Origin: Drosophila miranda
Taxonomy: Eukaryota > Arthropoda > Insecta > Diptera > Drosophilidae
Reading direction: 5' to 3'
Length of the DNA stretch: 64,000 bases
NCBI RefSeq assembly: GCF_003369915.1
Contig: NC_046676.1
Coordinates: forward strand, 7,905,501-7,969,500
Shown one piece after another: positions 48,422-60,126 of this stretch (the first letter of the stretch is position 1; each line of letters starts with the position of its first letter). The notes under the pieces were generated by a model. The model did not search any database, was not told the DNA's origin, and saw only the letters and a program-made list of their open reading frames with translations. The position numbers were made by a program, and so were the translations under genes.

Positions 48422-51400
48422 TTAAAAGATATATCTCTGATAGGAAGCTGGCCACTGGACAATGGCCGAATACGCTGAGAATGATTCAGCGAATTTCACG
48501 CTCTCAGCATCTCCAACACTTCCTAGAAATTGTCCCGCCACACCCAGCTCGAACAGTTGGACGTTGAAGTCGCCATTGGGTTTCTGTGTGAAATACAAAT
48601 GAGTAATATAGTAGCTCCAGTTCTAATCAGTTTGGAATTAGTCATTTTCCTACCATAATATCAATGAAAAAGTTCAACGGGGAACTATCAATTCCATATG
48701 AGAAGTAAATGTGAAACGGTGGGGGATACGTAGAGGTGGTCTGCAGGTAGCTTTGCAGGAAGGACCAGTTGCTTATGGTCACATCTTCGAAGGGCTGAAT
48801 GAAGAGACTCGTGTGATCCGGACCCGTTACCTCAAACACGAACCGTACGGTTATACCGTCGGCTTGCACAGTCTTGCTCAAAAGTTTGAGGGTAGGCATC
48901 GCTGGTGTGTCGATGGGCTGCTCACGCGGTAGCCACATTATATTTAGGCGACTCTTAACCCAACGATGATCATACAGCGGAACCCCGCACATCATGCGCT
49001 CGGTGCAGTTCGATTCGAGGCTCACCAAGCCCGTTAGGGGCATGCCGCTTTCCTCCAAGGGAGTTGGCCCACGTCGGTCCTGGAAATAGAACGCGTAGCC
49101 GGAGTCTTCCCAGCTGACTGCACCGTCGTACTCGTAAAACACTCGCCTCACTTGCTGTAATCGAATTTTAAATGTCAAATATTGCCGTAGATTAGTAAGA
49201 TAGTGAACGAACCAAGTAGTTGATCCGCTCCACGTTGGTCTTGGGACGATAGGGAAACCCGATATCGGTGGAGGTGGCAGCGAATATAGATAGGGCACTT
49301 ACGGCCAGCAGAATGACAAAAACAATGCTCGGTCTGCGGAACATGTTCACAAGCAAAATCTGTAGAGGTAATGATACAGTTATAGAAGGTGATCACTGAT
49401 CAGTACTGTAGAGGGACAGGGCAACATACCAAAAAGCCCATTGACAATATGGTGCCCAGTGCAGTCAAGGCAGAGACAATCAAGTCCGGGTTGGTTGCCC
49501 TAAAATGGGATGAGACAGGTTGGTTAGGAAGCCATTGCAGCTAGTGGCTTCGCATTGCTTACATTCCATAGCGTCCCATCATGGGAGTGAGCACAACCAC
49601 GAATGTGTAGAAGAGGTAGCTGTTGTACAGGAACGGGAAGATCTGGAATAGCTTAAGGATGGTTGTCCAGGCGTAGCCGCGATCGTGGAGAGTCGTCAGC
49701 AGGTTGATGGCCAAGGGAATCACGTAAAAGATGAGCGTCCATGTTATAACGTAGGCGGATCGCAAGCCATAGTATGTTAATGCGACCCCGAGAACGGCCA
49801 GGACAACAGCGTGTCCGTGCAGCGCCAGCTGGATGTAGTGGGCAAAGGAGACCTTGCTCTACGATAGAACGTATAAATAGAGCGAAGACTTGGTAAGTGG
49901 CAGCTAATGGATGCCAGTGGACACTTACATTACGGTACAGTGTGTAGTAGATGGTGGAGGGCAAGCTCAGTCCCACGAGACTTGGGCACACGAACAGACC
50001 GACAACCAGCAGGGGACTGCTATAGTAGCTTAGCGACTTTCCGTAGAGATCAAGAGCGTACGCCACAACAATGGGAAGTGCCAGGCCAAGAACGAAGGCG
50101 ATGACTTGAATCACCAGCACCAGGATAGCCCACTGCCTTACATCCTCCTGCGAAACATTCGAGACTGCCGCTATGCGCCACAAGGATACAAATATCAAGA
50201 TAATGGCGGCACCAGCCACTCCATAGTTCAGATACTCGCCATTGCTGGACGAATAGCTGATGAAGAACAGGCCCAGAAAGTCAAAGAAGATGGCGTGTCC
50301 TGAAGCAAAGGCCTATAAAAATTGATAGATTATTAGATCCGTTCAGACACCTTTTGTACTGTGCCGCAGTGGGACCCACCTCAGTATCGTAGAGCTCTGG
50401 TGCGTTTGACAAGGCCCTCACCAGATTGAGGATATTATCGCCCGTATTCTGAAGGGCACCCTGAGGGATCACGTCCAATTCATCGTACTTGGTGTGGTAT
50501 ACGAAGCCATTGATGCACTGGGCAAGGTCGAACCCTTTTTTGGGGAGTAAAACATATCTGAAAACCAAATACCACGTGCAGATGTTTCTTTGGACTTACC
50601 CACGAGGTTTCCATAGGTGTTGAAAATGCCGAAATCTGTGTCTGAGGGCAGGAGACCCGTTTGGAAGATTTCCTCACCCATGGTGGTTCCAAACGGATGC
50701 TTGGCGCTCTCTTTGTAGTACTGTAACAAATTTGGTATGTACATTTAGTGCCCTTTGGGGAAATGTTTTGACGGAACAGTTACCTTTAAAAGCCAGGGAT
50801 TGTATGGGCCACTCTGGAAGAGAATCTCGCGACCACCAGTTCCAGCGGCATCTAGGTTGATGACGGCCCTGTAATTAAACAGTATGGTATCTTAACTCTT
50901 TAGTAATCGCTGGGATCAATGGATGGATTGCTTACTTGCAGAATGGAGCCCATTTGTGTTGGGTGATGAAGGCATGCGAGGCTTGTAGGGGATTCTCCTC
51001 GGCTCCGTTTAGGAGAAATACAATCGGATGTTGGAATGATTGCTTGCTTGTGGAGATCACCCGCAGCACCTCCAACATAGTGGTGACCATGTGTCCAGCA
51101 TCGCCCACCGACGGACTAGTGGGCTTCGAGTCAAAGTGGCTGTTGACCAAAAGGTAGGTTTCGCTGGTGGAACCCTTGGGGCTAAGCTTGATGACGATAT
51201 TCTGCACTCCTTGGTACATGTTGATCATGGTCCAATGAATGTAGGAGCCCGAGGCAATTTGAACGTCGATCTCAATGTCATAGTATTCCAGCAGGACTTG
51301 CTGCTTGATCAGCTCCAGTTCAGCTAGCAGGAACTGCACCGTATAGACCTCATTTCCTTGACTGCCGACCACTTTCGTGCCAATGTTGGCCAGGCCGGCT

Positions 51401-51712
51401 AATGTCTTGTGGGCCCGCTCCGCAATGAATACGTCCTGGTTGGTATCGTGAACCGTCAGAGGTGTGGGCAGGCGATAGAAGAGCGGCACCACGATGGCCA
51501 GGAAGAGCGTGGCCCAGAAGAGGAGGAATCCCGCTTCAAAGTACCAGGGGCGATTCGCCTTCACTGCCAGTTTGGCTACCTTTTCGGCAATCGCCGCCTT
51601 GTCCTGAACGGACTCCTCGTCAGAGATCTGCCAATTTGTGAATTGTGCATTTTCATTAATATAATGGGGGCAACAAAAGGGGTTTCCTTACGAGCTTGTC
51701 CTTGTCTCCCAT
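48422..51712 (-). CDS. Ermp1-family M28 metallopeptidase, gene H
   Basis: Eleven exons: 51712-51692, 51627-50936, 50868-50784, 50720-50600, 50534-50380, 50312-49929, 49858-49563, 49499-49430, 49359-49213, 49154-48654, 48583-48422; 877 residues. Exon 1 encodes MGDKDKL. The N-terminal cytosolic segment is Lys/Ala-rich, then [16 protein letters not shown] anchors the protein. Ligand motifs are [26 protein letters not shown] and VYHTKY. It shares the GRFG-type block-2 intron (here YGM-ATNPD) with F and G but has no long conversion tract with them. Ends YQRYIF. Confidence 0.88.
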
Positions 51713-51789
51713 CACCTTAGTATTTTGCAGAAACACACTGGCCGCTGTCGGGAATAAAACTGCTTGCCTAAAGAAAAGGTCGAGATACT

Positions 51790-51797
51790 CTTATATA
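51790..51797 (-). promoter_or_regulatory. TATA box of protease gene H
   Basis: TATATAAG on the minus strand, 78 bp above the ATG of H. The remaining spacer to gene I (51798-52348) holds no gene I can support. Confidence 0.5.
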
Positions 51798-52348
51798 TGC
51801 GGCGTGGGCGTCAAGTGCACCAAGTACTAATCAGCCGCCTTTCAATTACTGGAGCACGTACTCGAGAAAACTGATCCCAATCGCCGCTTGATAATCAAAT
51901 TTATTATGCCAAACCTTGTCTTGGAATATTCCACCAATTGGTAACCGGAGATCAAATCTCTTAATGAAGTATAACAAAGTATTTCAGCTCGCAAAACAAT
52001 ATCTGAGGCTGGGCTGCTCAGATGAGATCCCAGATGTAAGATTTTCACTTAGAAAAATCCAGTATTGACTGTAATTCCTCCAATATAAACGTATAATTGG
52101 TTAAATCTGTAATAAAACATTTATGGCGCAGATTTTTATCACGATTGATTTAGAGCTTGATTGCACGGGCGTGTGTTCATCATATTTTTATTTTGTGACA
52201 AGAATAATTGGTGTTTCAAGTGGACTACGACAAGGCAAGGTGCGTTGTCGGACCAAAAGCTGAAGTTCAGGCTGGACGATTGCTTTCATGGACTGTCTGC
52301 GCTCCACTGTAGAGGGGTCTTACAATAATACAGGCAGAAGGCAGGAAC

Positions 52349-55300
52349 TCAGTAAGTGAATTGCCGGTAGGAGGTGGGCCATTGGACCAGCGCCGCATAG
52401 GACGGGAAGGACTTCGCAAACTTCTGGCTGAGCTCATCGCCTTCGTCGCCAATGAAATGATGAGACACTCCCACCTGGCAAACGGGCACGTCGAAGTCGC
52501 CATCGGGTTTCTGTGTTAATGGATGAGAATGCAGAAATTAAAATGGACTCCAAACTGTACTCCATCCGCCGAACACTTACATAAAGCTCAATGAAGAATG
52601 AAAGTGCCGTATTATCCTTGCCATGCGCGAAGTAGATGTGATACGTCGTCTGCTGTCCAATGTAATCGATCGGGAAGGACCAGTTGGTTACGGCCACGTC
52701 TTCGTAGGGCTGGATGAACACACTGGTGTGATCGGTGACCTCCGCCCTGAACTCGAACCGCACCGTCTTTCCGTCCTCCAGCACGGTCTTGTTCAGAAGC
52801 TCGAAAGTGGGCACCGATGGGGTTTCGACGGGTGTTTCGCGCGGCAGCCACATTCCCTTTAGACGGTTCTTCACCCAACGGTGGTCGTAGAGGGGATAGC
52901 CACACATCATGTACTTGGCGCAATCCGCCTCGATGCTAACCAAGCCAGTTAGGTTCGCCTTGGTACCCTTCAGGGGAGCAGGTCCCCGGCGATCCTGGAA
53001 GTTGAACAGGTAGCCGGAGTCTTCCTTGCTGACGGACCCATCGTACTCGTAGAAGGTTCGTCGCACTTGCTGGAAATGGAGTTAGTTAGTTATAATGGAA
53101 TGTCCAGGAGATGCCACTGTCCAGTAAGTACTCACCAGGTATGGCACTCTCTCTACATTGGTCTTGGGGCGATAGGGGAATCCGAGTTGGGTGGAGCTGG
53201 CTGTGTAGATGCTCAGGGCACTTACGGCCAGCAGGGCGAAGAGGATCATACTTGGTCGGCGAAAGACGTTGATAAGGGGAATCTACATGATACTGCATCG
53301 TTAGATAACTGTAGAAAGCTCATAAAAAGAGTCATTACCAAAAAGCCCATAGCAAGAATAGTTCCCAAGGCATTCAGAGCAGAGATAATCAGATCGGGGT
53401 TTGTCGACCTGCCGAATCGGCCCATCATTGCACTGAGGATAACCAGGAAGGTGTAAAACAGATAGCTGTTGTACAGGAAGGGAACGATCTGAACAATCTT
53501 CACGACGCCCGTCCAGGAGAAGCCGCGATCGTGCAGAGTCGTCAGCAGGTTGATGGTCAGGGGAACCACGTAAAAGATGAGCGTCCAAGTTATAACGTAG
53601 GCGGATCGCAGGCCGTAGTAAGTTATTCCAATGCCGAGAATGGCCAGGACAATCGCGTGTCCATGCAGCACCATTTGCAGTTGATGGGCAAAGGAAATCT
53701 TCTCCTGAAACAAAAAATACATGTATTTAGTCCCAAACATATATGAATGGTAATCTAATCTACTTACACTCCGTTGCAGCTTCAAGTAGATGAACGAGGG
53801 CAAACTAAGTCCGAGGAGACTGGGGAACACATATATGCCGATCATCAGCGCCGGAGTGGCGAAGTAGGTGAGAGAGAGGCCGTACATGTCGAACAAATAC
53901 GCGACCACAACGGGCATTCCCAGGCCGAGCACAAAGCCAATGATCTGTACCACCAAAATCAGGATGAACAAGCCAACAATGTGGCCTGTGGAGACATTGG
54001 AGACACTCGCTGTGCGCCAGACTGACACAAAGATCAGGACAATGGTAGCTCCAGCCACGGCATAGTTGAGGATCACACCAGTGCTCTGCGAGTAGCTGAT
54101 GAAGTACAGTCCCAGGACGTCGAAGAAGACGGCGTGTCCCGAGGCGTATGCCTGATATAAGTTCAAATATATAAGGAGAATTTTCTCGGTTGGGCTGGAT
54201 CAACTTACCTCCGGATCATGCAACTCTGTGGCATTAGAGAGGCCGCGGACCAAGCTGAGAACATTCTCACCCGTGTTCTGAATAGAAGTGCGTGGAATGA
54301 CATCGAAGCGATCGTACTTGGTGTGATACGTGTAGCCGTTGATGCACTGGGCTATATCCAGACCTAGAGCAAGGAATCGAATATATTTGTCGTCATTTAG
54401 TTGCAAGTTTTTCGGTTGCTGTTGTTGCTGTCATTCTTACCGACGAGTTTACTATATTTTGTAAATATGGTGAAGTCCGTGTCTGAGGGCAGGATACCTG
54501 TTTGGAAAATTTCCTCAGCCATGGTGGTCGCGAATGGATGCTTGGCATTCTTCTTGTAGTACTGCAATATGGAAAATCGAGGTATAGAATCGTTGCATCA
54601 GATGGCAGCGGCTTCAGGGCTGCTTACGTTTACAAGCCAGGGATGGTTGGGTCCAGTCTGGAAGAGAATCTCGCGACCTCCGCTGCCAGCTGCATCCAAA
54701 TTGATGAGTACCCTGTAACGTGGGGAGTCGTCTGTGTTATTGATTGCTCTGTTAGCTTGGGACTCGTGTTGCATTGCTTACGTGCACTTGGAGGCCCATT
54801 TGTGTTGGGTGATGAAGCCGTGGGAGGCTTGTAGGGGATTCTCCTCGGCACCGTTGAGCAGAAAGACAATTGGATGCTCGAAGGTTTGCTTGGTAGAGGA
54901 CATCACGCGGAGCACCTCCAGGATTGTGACAACCATTTGACCAGCATCGCCGGCCGAAGGGCTAGTGGGCTTTGAGTCGAAGTGGGAGTTGACCAGGAGG
55001 TAGGTGTCGCTGGTCGAGTTCTTGGGGCTCAGCTTAACGACGATATTCTGCACCGCCTGGTACATGTTGACCATAGTCCAATGAATGTAGGAGCCGGAGA
55101 CAATCTGGAGGTCAATTTCAATGTCAAAGTACTCGTCCAGGACATTTGCCTCAATCAGCGCTAATTCTTTGAGCAGGAACTGTACGGTCTTGTTCTCATT
55201 TCCATCGCTGCCCACCACTTTGGGTCCGATTTTGTCAAATTCGTACAGATTACCCTGTGCACGCTCGGCAATAAACACACCCTTGGAGGCATCCTCGATG

Positions 55301-55558
55301 GTCATGGCCGCAGGCAGGCGGTAGAAGAGTGGCACCACTACGGCAAAGAAGAGGAGCAGCCAAAACAGAAGGAAGCCGCTGGCCATGTACCAGGGACCTC
55401 TGGAGGTCTGCTCCTGTTTCCTGGCATTCTTCGGCGACAGCAAACCAGCCTCGACGGGTTCGTCAGAAATCTGCAAGAGAAATATCGCCGAATATTTAGT
55501 GGAAACGGAAAATGTCAGTTTTCCAAGTGTCCCTTACAAGCTTGTCCTTGTCACCCAT
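52349..55558 (-). CDS. Ermp1-family M28 metallopeptidase, gene I
   Basis: Ten exons: 55558-55538, 55470-54782, 54712-54628, 54561-54441, 54363-54209, 54151-53768, 53704-53339, 53282-53136, 53069-52581, 52510-52349; 872 residues. Exon 1 encodes MGDKDKL, identical to H. Ligand motifs are [26 protein letters not shown] and YHTKY. The 366-bp exon 53704-53339 equals the sum of the 296-bp and 70-bp exons of F, G and H, reading GRFGRSTNPD straight through, so the block-2 intron is absent here. The C-terminal RYIF-type ending is changed to YRQFTY. Confidence 0.88.
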
Positions 55559-57117
55559 TTCCCTTTTCTGTAGCTACAGCTCTGCACACTGAACCCTCCA
55601 GAATAGGACTAGTTGGCCTAAACCCAACGTCAATTCCTTTTATATCCGCCAAAAACCAAGGGGACCCAATTGAATACTCCATGATACAAATGACTTTATT
55701 GTATGTGCTACGTTGATATGTGCTCATGGATGTATTTATATTAGGCTTTTTTGGATACTAGTCTCATCGAAACGAGGGTGGCTATAATGAAACCAGCTTT
55801 GTATGATGAGCAAAACGAAATTAATTTTCAAATAACGGGATAGTTTGCCATTACACCCATCCAGGCTTTCCTTTCTTGAATCCGGATAGCCATAGAAGAA
55901 TATCCTGGGGAACTATATCCGAACAATAACCAAAAAAAATCCGTCATCCATTCTTAGAGGACTTTTCAAACAGCCCTCTTCTATAAGCAAGAGATTTATG
56001 TTTTTATAACCATTACTTGTATAATTGCTGATATCAATTGAATGACCTTATCTCAATCACCTCCGCTCCTTTCTTCACAGATAGGAGATCTTTATGGCTC
56101 TAAACCAGACCACCGCAACCTAACATCTATTGTTTCCTATTATATTCCGAGTATATACACACATACATACATACATATGTACGAGTATTTGCACATGTAT
56201 GTAAATCATTTGGGGCCTGGCGAATATCTTCACATAGGCGAGGCATAAAATCAATTGGATACACGATTAACAAACTTTGAACAAATGTATGCATATTCCC
56301 TAATTGAGTTTATAAACTTGATAACCGATTTATGGCACTTATATCAGACACTTGAGCTAATCAAATGATGCACACACTTATTCGAATATATAAATTGTGT
56401 TATCATAATTGTACCTTGTGGACGGGCCCATTAAATCACTAATCACCGAAAGTCACCTCACCTCGCTCTCGAAAGAATCTAATCGCGTACGCAGGGCTCC
56501 CCACATCTCCGTTGGGCATGAACAATCCAACTGAGATGTGATCTCTCTCAGCCTCATCATCATCACCATGGGCGATGCTTATTCGACTATTTAATCTGGA
56601 ATTTCGTGGGCTCTCTGTGTTTATTTTAAGCTTTTTATAAGAGCCTATACATTTCTTGTAGCTGTGCTCTCTATCATAGACACTCTACATATATACTACG
56701 AGTATGTAGTGTGTAATCTCGTAGGTTTTGGAGAGCGTCTTCCGAGCGGAGCTATCCCCGGTCTCGAAATGAAGATAGACTGGGCCTTAAGCATGTGCGT
56801 TAGTGGTTTTCTAGCTACAATTTAATATTTTTGTGGCTAATTGCTTCCACCGTACCACCTGTTGTTTATATTGGCCCTGTTTCGTACGCCTTAAGTAAAC
56901 ACTTTTCCTTTCACGAACATACCATTCCGGGGAATGGAATGCATAATTTACCAAAACAAATACTCAAAAAGACGTTCCATTATATTTGTAGTATTCGTAG
57001 GTTTATTGGTTTAATAAAATATATATACTTTTTATCAGATTCTATACAGTTAATCGATAACGCTTAATGACTACAATTAGTAAAGCAAACCCAATATCTT
57101 CTTGTGAGTAATTCCCC
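55559..57117. other. 1.6-kb spacer between I and J
   Basis: No gene seen. ACGAGGGTGGCTATAATG near 55775, a pyrimidine stretch with ACAGATAGGAGATCTTTATG near 56078, and a CATCTCCGTTGGGCATG block near 56503 resemble segments upstream of F and G. Short CATA repeats lie near 56158-56175. Confidence 0.45.
55637..55644 (-). promoter_or_regulatory. TATA box of protease gene I
   Basis: TATAAAAG on the minus strand, 79 bp above the ATG of gene I, matching the spacing seen in H. Confidence 0.5.
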
Positions 57118-60100
57118 TTAGAAATACCAGGTCTCGTAGGTCCCAACCCAACCCTGTATGTAGGCATACGAGGGAAATCGATCTATGTATTTGCTCAGCC
57201 TTCCAATGGCAGTTATATCCTGATTAACCCAGTGTCCGCCAATGCCAATCTCCAGAGTGGGAGTATCGAATGTCGAAGTTGTCTTCTGCAAGCAATACAT
57301 TGGTTTGTTAGGCCACATACTTATTGAATATGGAATAACATTAAATGTGGATTGAGCTCACCTCAACATCGATAGTAAACTCTAGGGAACTGTTGTCCAG
57401 TCCGTAGGAGAAGTACACCATGTACGGTGGTTCTGCCTTCTCCCGAATGAGAGTGTCGTTGAAGGACCAGTCCACCAGCTTGGCATCATTTTTCATATTC
57501 ACGAAGATGCCCATGTGGTCGGGTCCACTCAGTGAGAAGCTAAAACGCCGCCGCGTGGCACTCTCCAGCTCGCTGCTGTCCTGCAGAATGAGCGATGGAT
57601 ACTCCGTGGGTATCTCTGGCAGCTCCGGCACAGGCACCCACAGGCTGTACTTCCGAGCCTTGTTCCAGCGATGATTGTACAGGGGCAGCCCACAAAACAT
57701 TTCCTCGTCGCAAGTGTCGCTGACCTTCTGCACCTCTCCGATGGAATCTATTTCGTCTGAGAATCAAATGGGATATTAATCCAGAGAATTATGTATTTCA
57801 AGAGAAAGCTTACCTCGCGCTATTTCGATGCGTCGATCTTGGGGATATATGTACAGGCCTGATTCGTCCATGCGAGTGGTGCCATCCGCGTTATGTAGCC
57901 GACGATGTGCATGCTAAGAAAGGGCCATGATCAGATCCATACAGGATAAGTAGCGATTAAGTTGTCACTTACGATCAATGAGTAGCGCTGAGCTGAGGTT
58001 TTCTCCTTGTAGGGGAATCCGGCATTCGTGACGGCGATTACAATGAACAGAATGGTAATCCCGAGGAAGCAGAGCACAATCGTTCTCGTCTTGCGGAAGA
58101 ACATGATCAGTGGAACCTAGGAAGGAGTTCTCTTAGCCACAAGTCAGGCACAAGCGATCCAATTTGCACTTACAATAAAACCCGCAAACATGAGGGAAAA
58201 TAACCAGACAAGGGCTGCGATAACCAAGTCGGGGTTGGAGGACGAACCCGAGCGTCCCTGCATGGGCATCAGAGTTAGGAGAGCCGCCGTGCACAAATAG
58301 GTGAAGTAGACGAATGGAAGGATCTGACAGACCGTGACAGCAATGGCAAACAAATAGGCTGTCGAAGGATGGAAATAGTTTTAAGTTTCCTTTAAGTTTT
58401 CTACTTACCTTTGCGGTGCCACTTGGTGACCAAGTTCACAATCAAAGCCACTATATCGAAGAGCACACAGAGCATTATCAAGTAGGCCGATCGAATGCTC
58501 AGTCCCGTCAGCGTAACCATGATCACGATCAGCCAGAAGCAGTGCGAGTGCATGAACAGCTGGATGCGGAACCCCAGGCCTAGGGGATCGCGTTTCGTCT
58601 TCTCCAGATACAGGGCTGGCAGGATGCTCATTCCGAAGATGATCGGCGCCAGGTAGAGGCCAAAGATCGTCCAGGTGGAGGTGAACCAAGTCATCGAGCG
58701 ATTCACACCATCCATAAAGACGGCAACGAGCAGTGCGAGGCCCACGGCCAGAGCGAGGGAGGCGAGCTGCATGCCAATGGTGATCGCGTAGCGCAGCAGG
58801 ACTCCCTTCCAGCTGCATCCCGAGCGCACGGACATGAAGTACAACGAGATGCCAATGGCCATAAGGGCCAGCAGAGACACAACAACGTTCACAATGATGC
58901 TCGTGGTTTCCGTGTAGAATATCATGAACCAGCCCAGAAAGTCATAGAAGATGTTGTGGCCCTCAGCGTGCGCCTGAAAGTATGCGTCATTTTTGTAGGC
59001 ATTCGAGAGCGGACTACGATTTTTTTTTCTACTTACGGCGGTGTCGTCCATTTCCGGTGCATTGGCGAGAGCTCTGGCCAGGGACAGCACATTGTCGCCC
59101 GTGTGCTGGAAGGAGGCCCTGGGAAAAGCGTTTATCCTATCGTACTTGGTGTGGTAGACAAAGCCGTTGAATATGTAGGCCATGTCCAGGCCGGGAACGC
59201 CGCCATAGTCGCGAAAGATGCGGAAGTCCGTGTCGGATGGAATAATGCCAGCTTGGAACATCTCCTCGCCCAGGGTGTTGGCGAACGGATGCGGAACATT
59301 GCGATAGTAGTTCATCAGCCAGGGATGATTGGGTCCGGACTGAAACAGGATCTCCCGACCGCCGCTGCCGGCAGAGTCCAGATTGATGAGAGCTCTGTGG
59401 GGTTAGAGATGAGCGAATGAGGAGGATCCTGACTAGCTGCAGCTGCTGGGTCACCTACTTGCAGTTTTTGGCCCACTTGTGCTGGGTGATGAAGGCGTGC
59501 GAGCCCTGGAGGGGATTCTCCTCGGCCCCGTTGAACAGGAAAACAATTGGATGGGCCAGTGCCTCGCCTGCTTTGGCTATCACACGCATGACCTCCAGCA
59601 TGGAAACCACCATGGACCCATCATCCCCGGCACCGGGGCTGCCGGGCACCGAATCGTAGTGGCTGTTCATCAGCAGGAAGTTCTCGTTGCTGGAGTTCCG
59701 TTCGCTCAGCTTCACGACCACGTTCTGAATGCCCTGGTACATGTTAACCATTTCCCAGTGCATGTAGGCGCCGCTTGCCTGCTGGACATCGATCTCAATC
59801 TCGTAACGATCGCTCATCTCGGCCTCGACCTTGGCCACCTCTGCGCGCAGAAAGTCAACGGTAGCCACCTCATTGGCCGCAGATCCCACAACGCGGGGCC
59901 CAATGCGGGTCAGTTCGATGAGAGTGTCCTCGGCGCGCTGGGCTATGAAGGAGTTCGGATGGCTGGCCTCGTCGCTACGCATCAGGGCCTTGGGCATGCT
60001 GTTTATCTGGGTGTTGACCAGCGACAGGTACAGACAGAGCCAGAAGGCAAAGAAGACGGGGGCGTAGTACCATTGCAGCTTCTTGGGCACCTCGAAGTCC

Positions 60101-60126
60101 ACGTCGATGTGATACTTGGAATTGAA
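57118..60126 (-). CDS. Ermp1-family M28 metallopeptidase, gene J (first exon not found)
   Basis: Eight exons found: 60126-59459, 59394-59037, 58973-58409, 58358-58174, 58116-57973, 57913-57814, 57756-57362, 57285-57118; at least 860 residues. The first listed exon opens at an acceptor (CTTCAACAG) with FNSKYHIDVDFEVP and has no ATG, so a short leader exon must lie to the right; I found no convincing one. Ligand motifs NSHYDSVP, GAGDDG, NGAEEN, PSDTDF and VYHTKY are intact. It lacks several introns of A-I (PWLM-NYYR, VPG-LDMAY, and the one between the membrane-domain exons). It has one of its own inside the C-terminal domain (EIAR-DEID). It is the most divergent copy, probably nearest the ancestral or single-copy lineage. 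Ends YETWYF. Confidence 0.82.
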
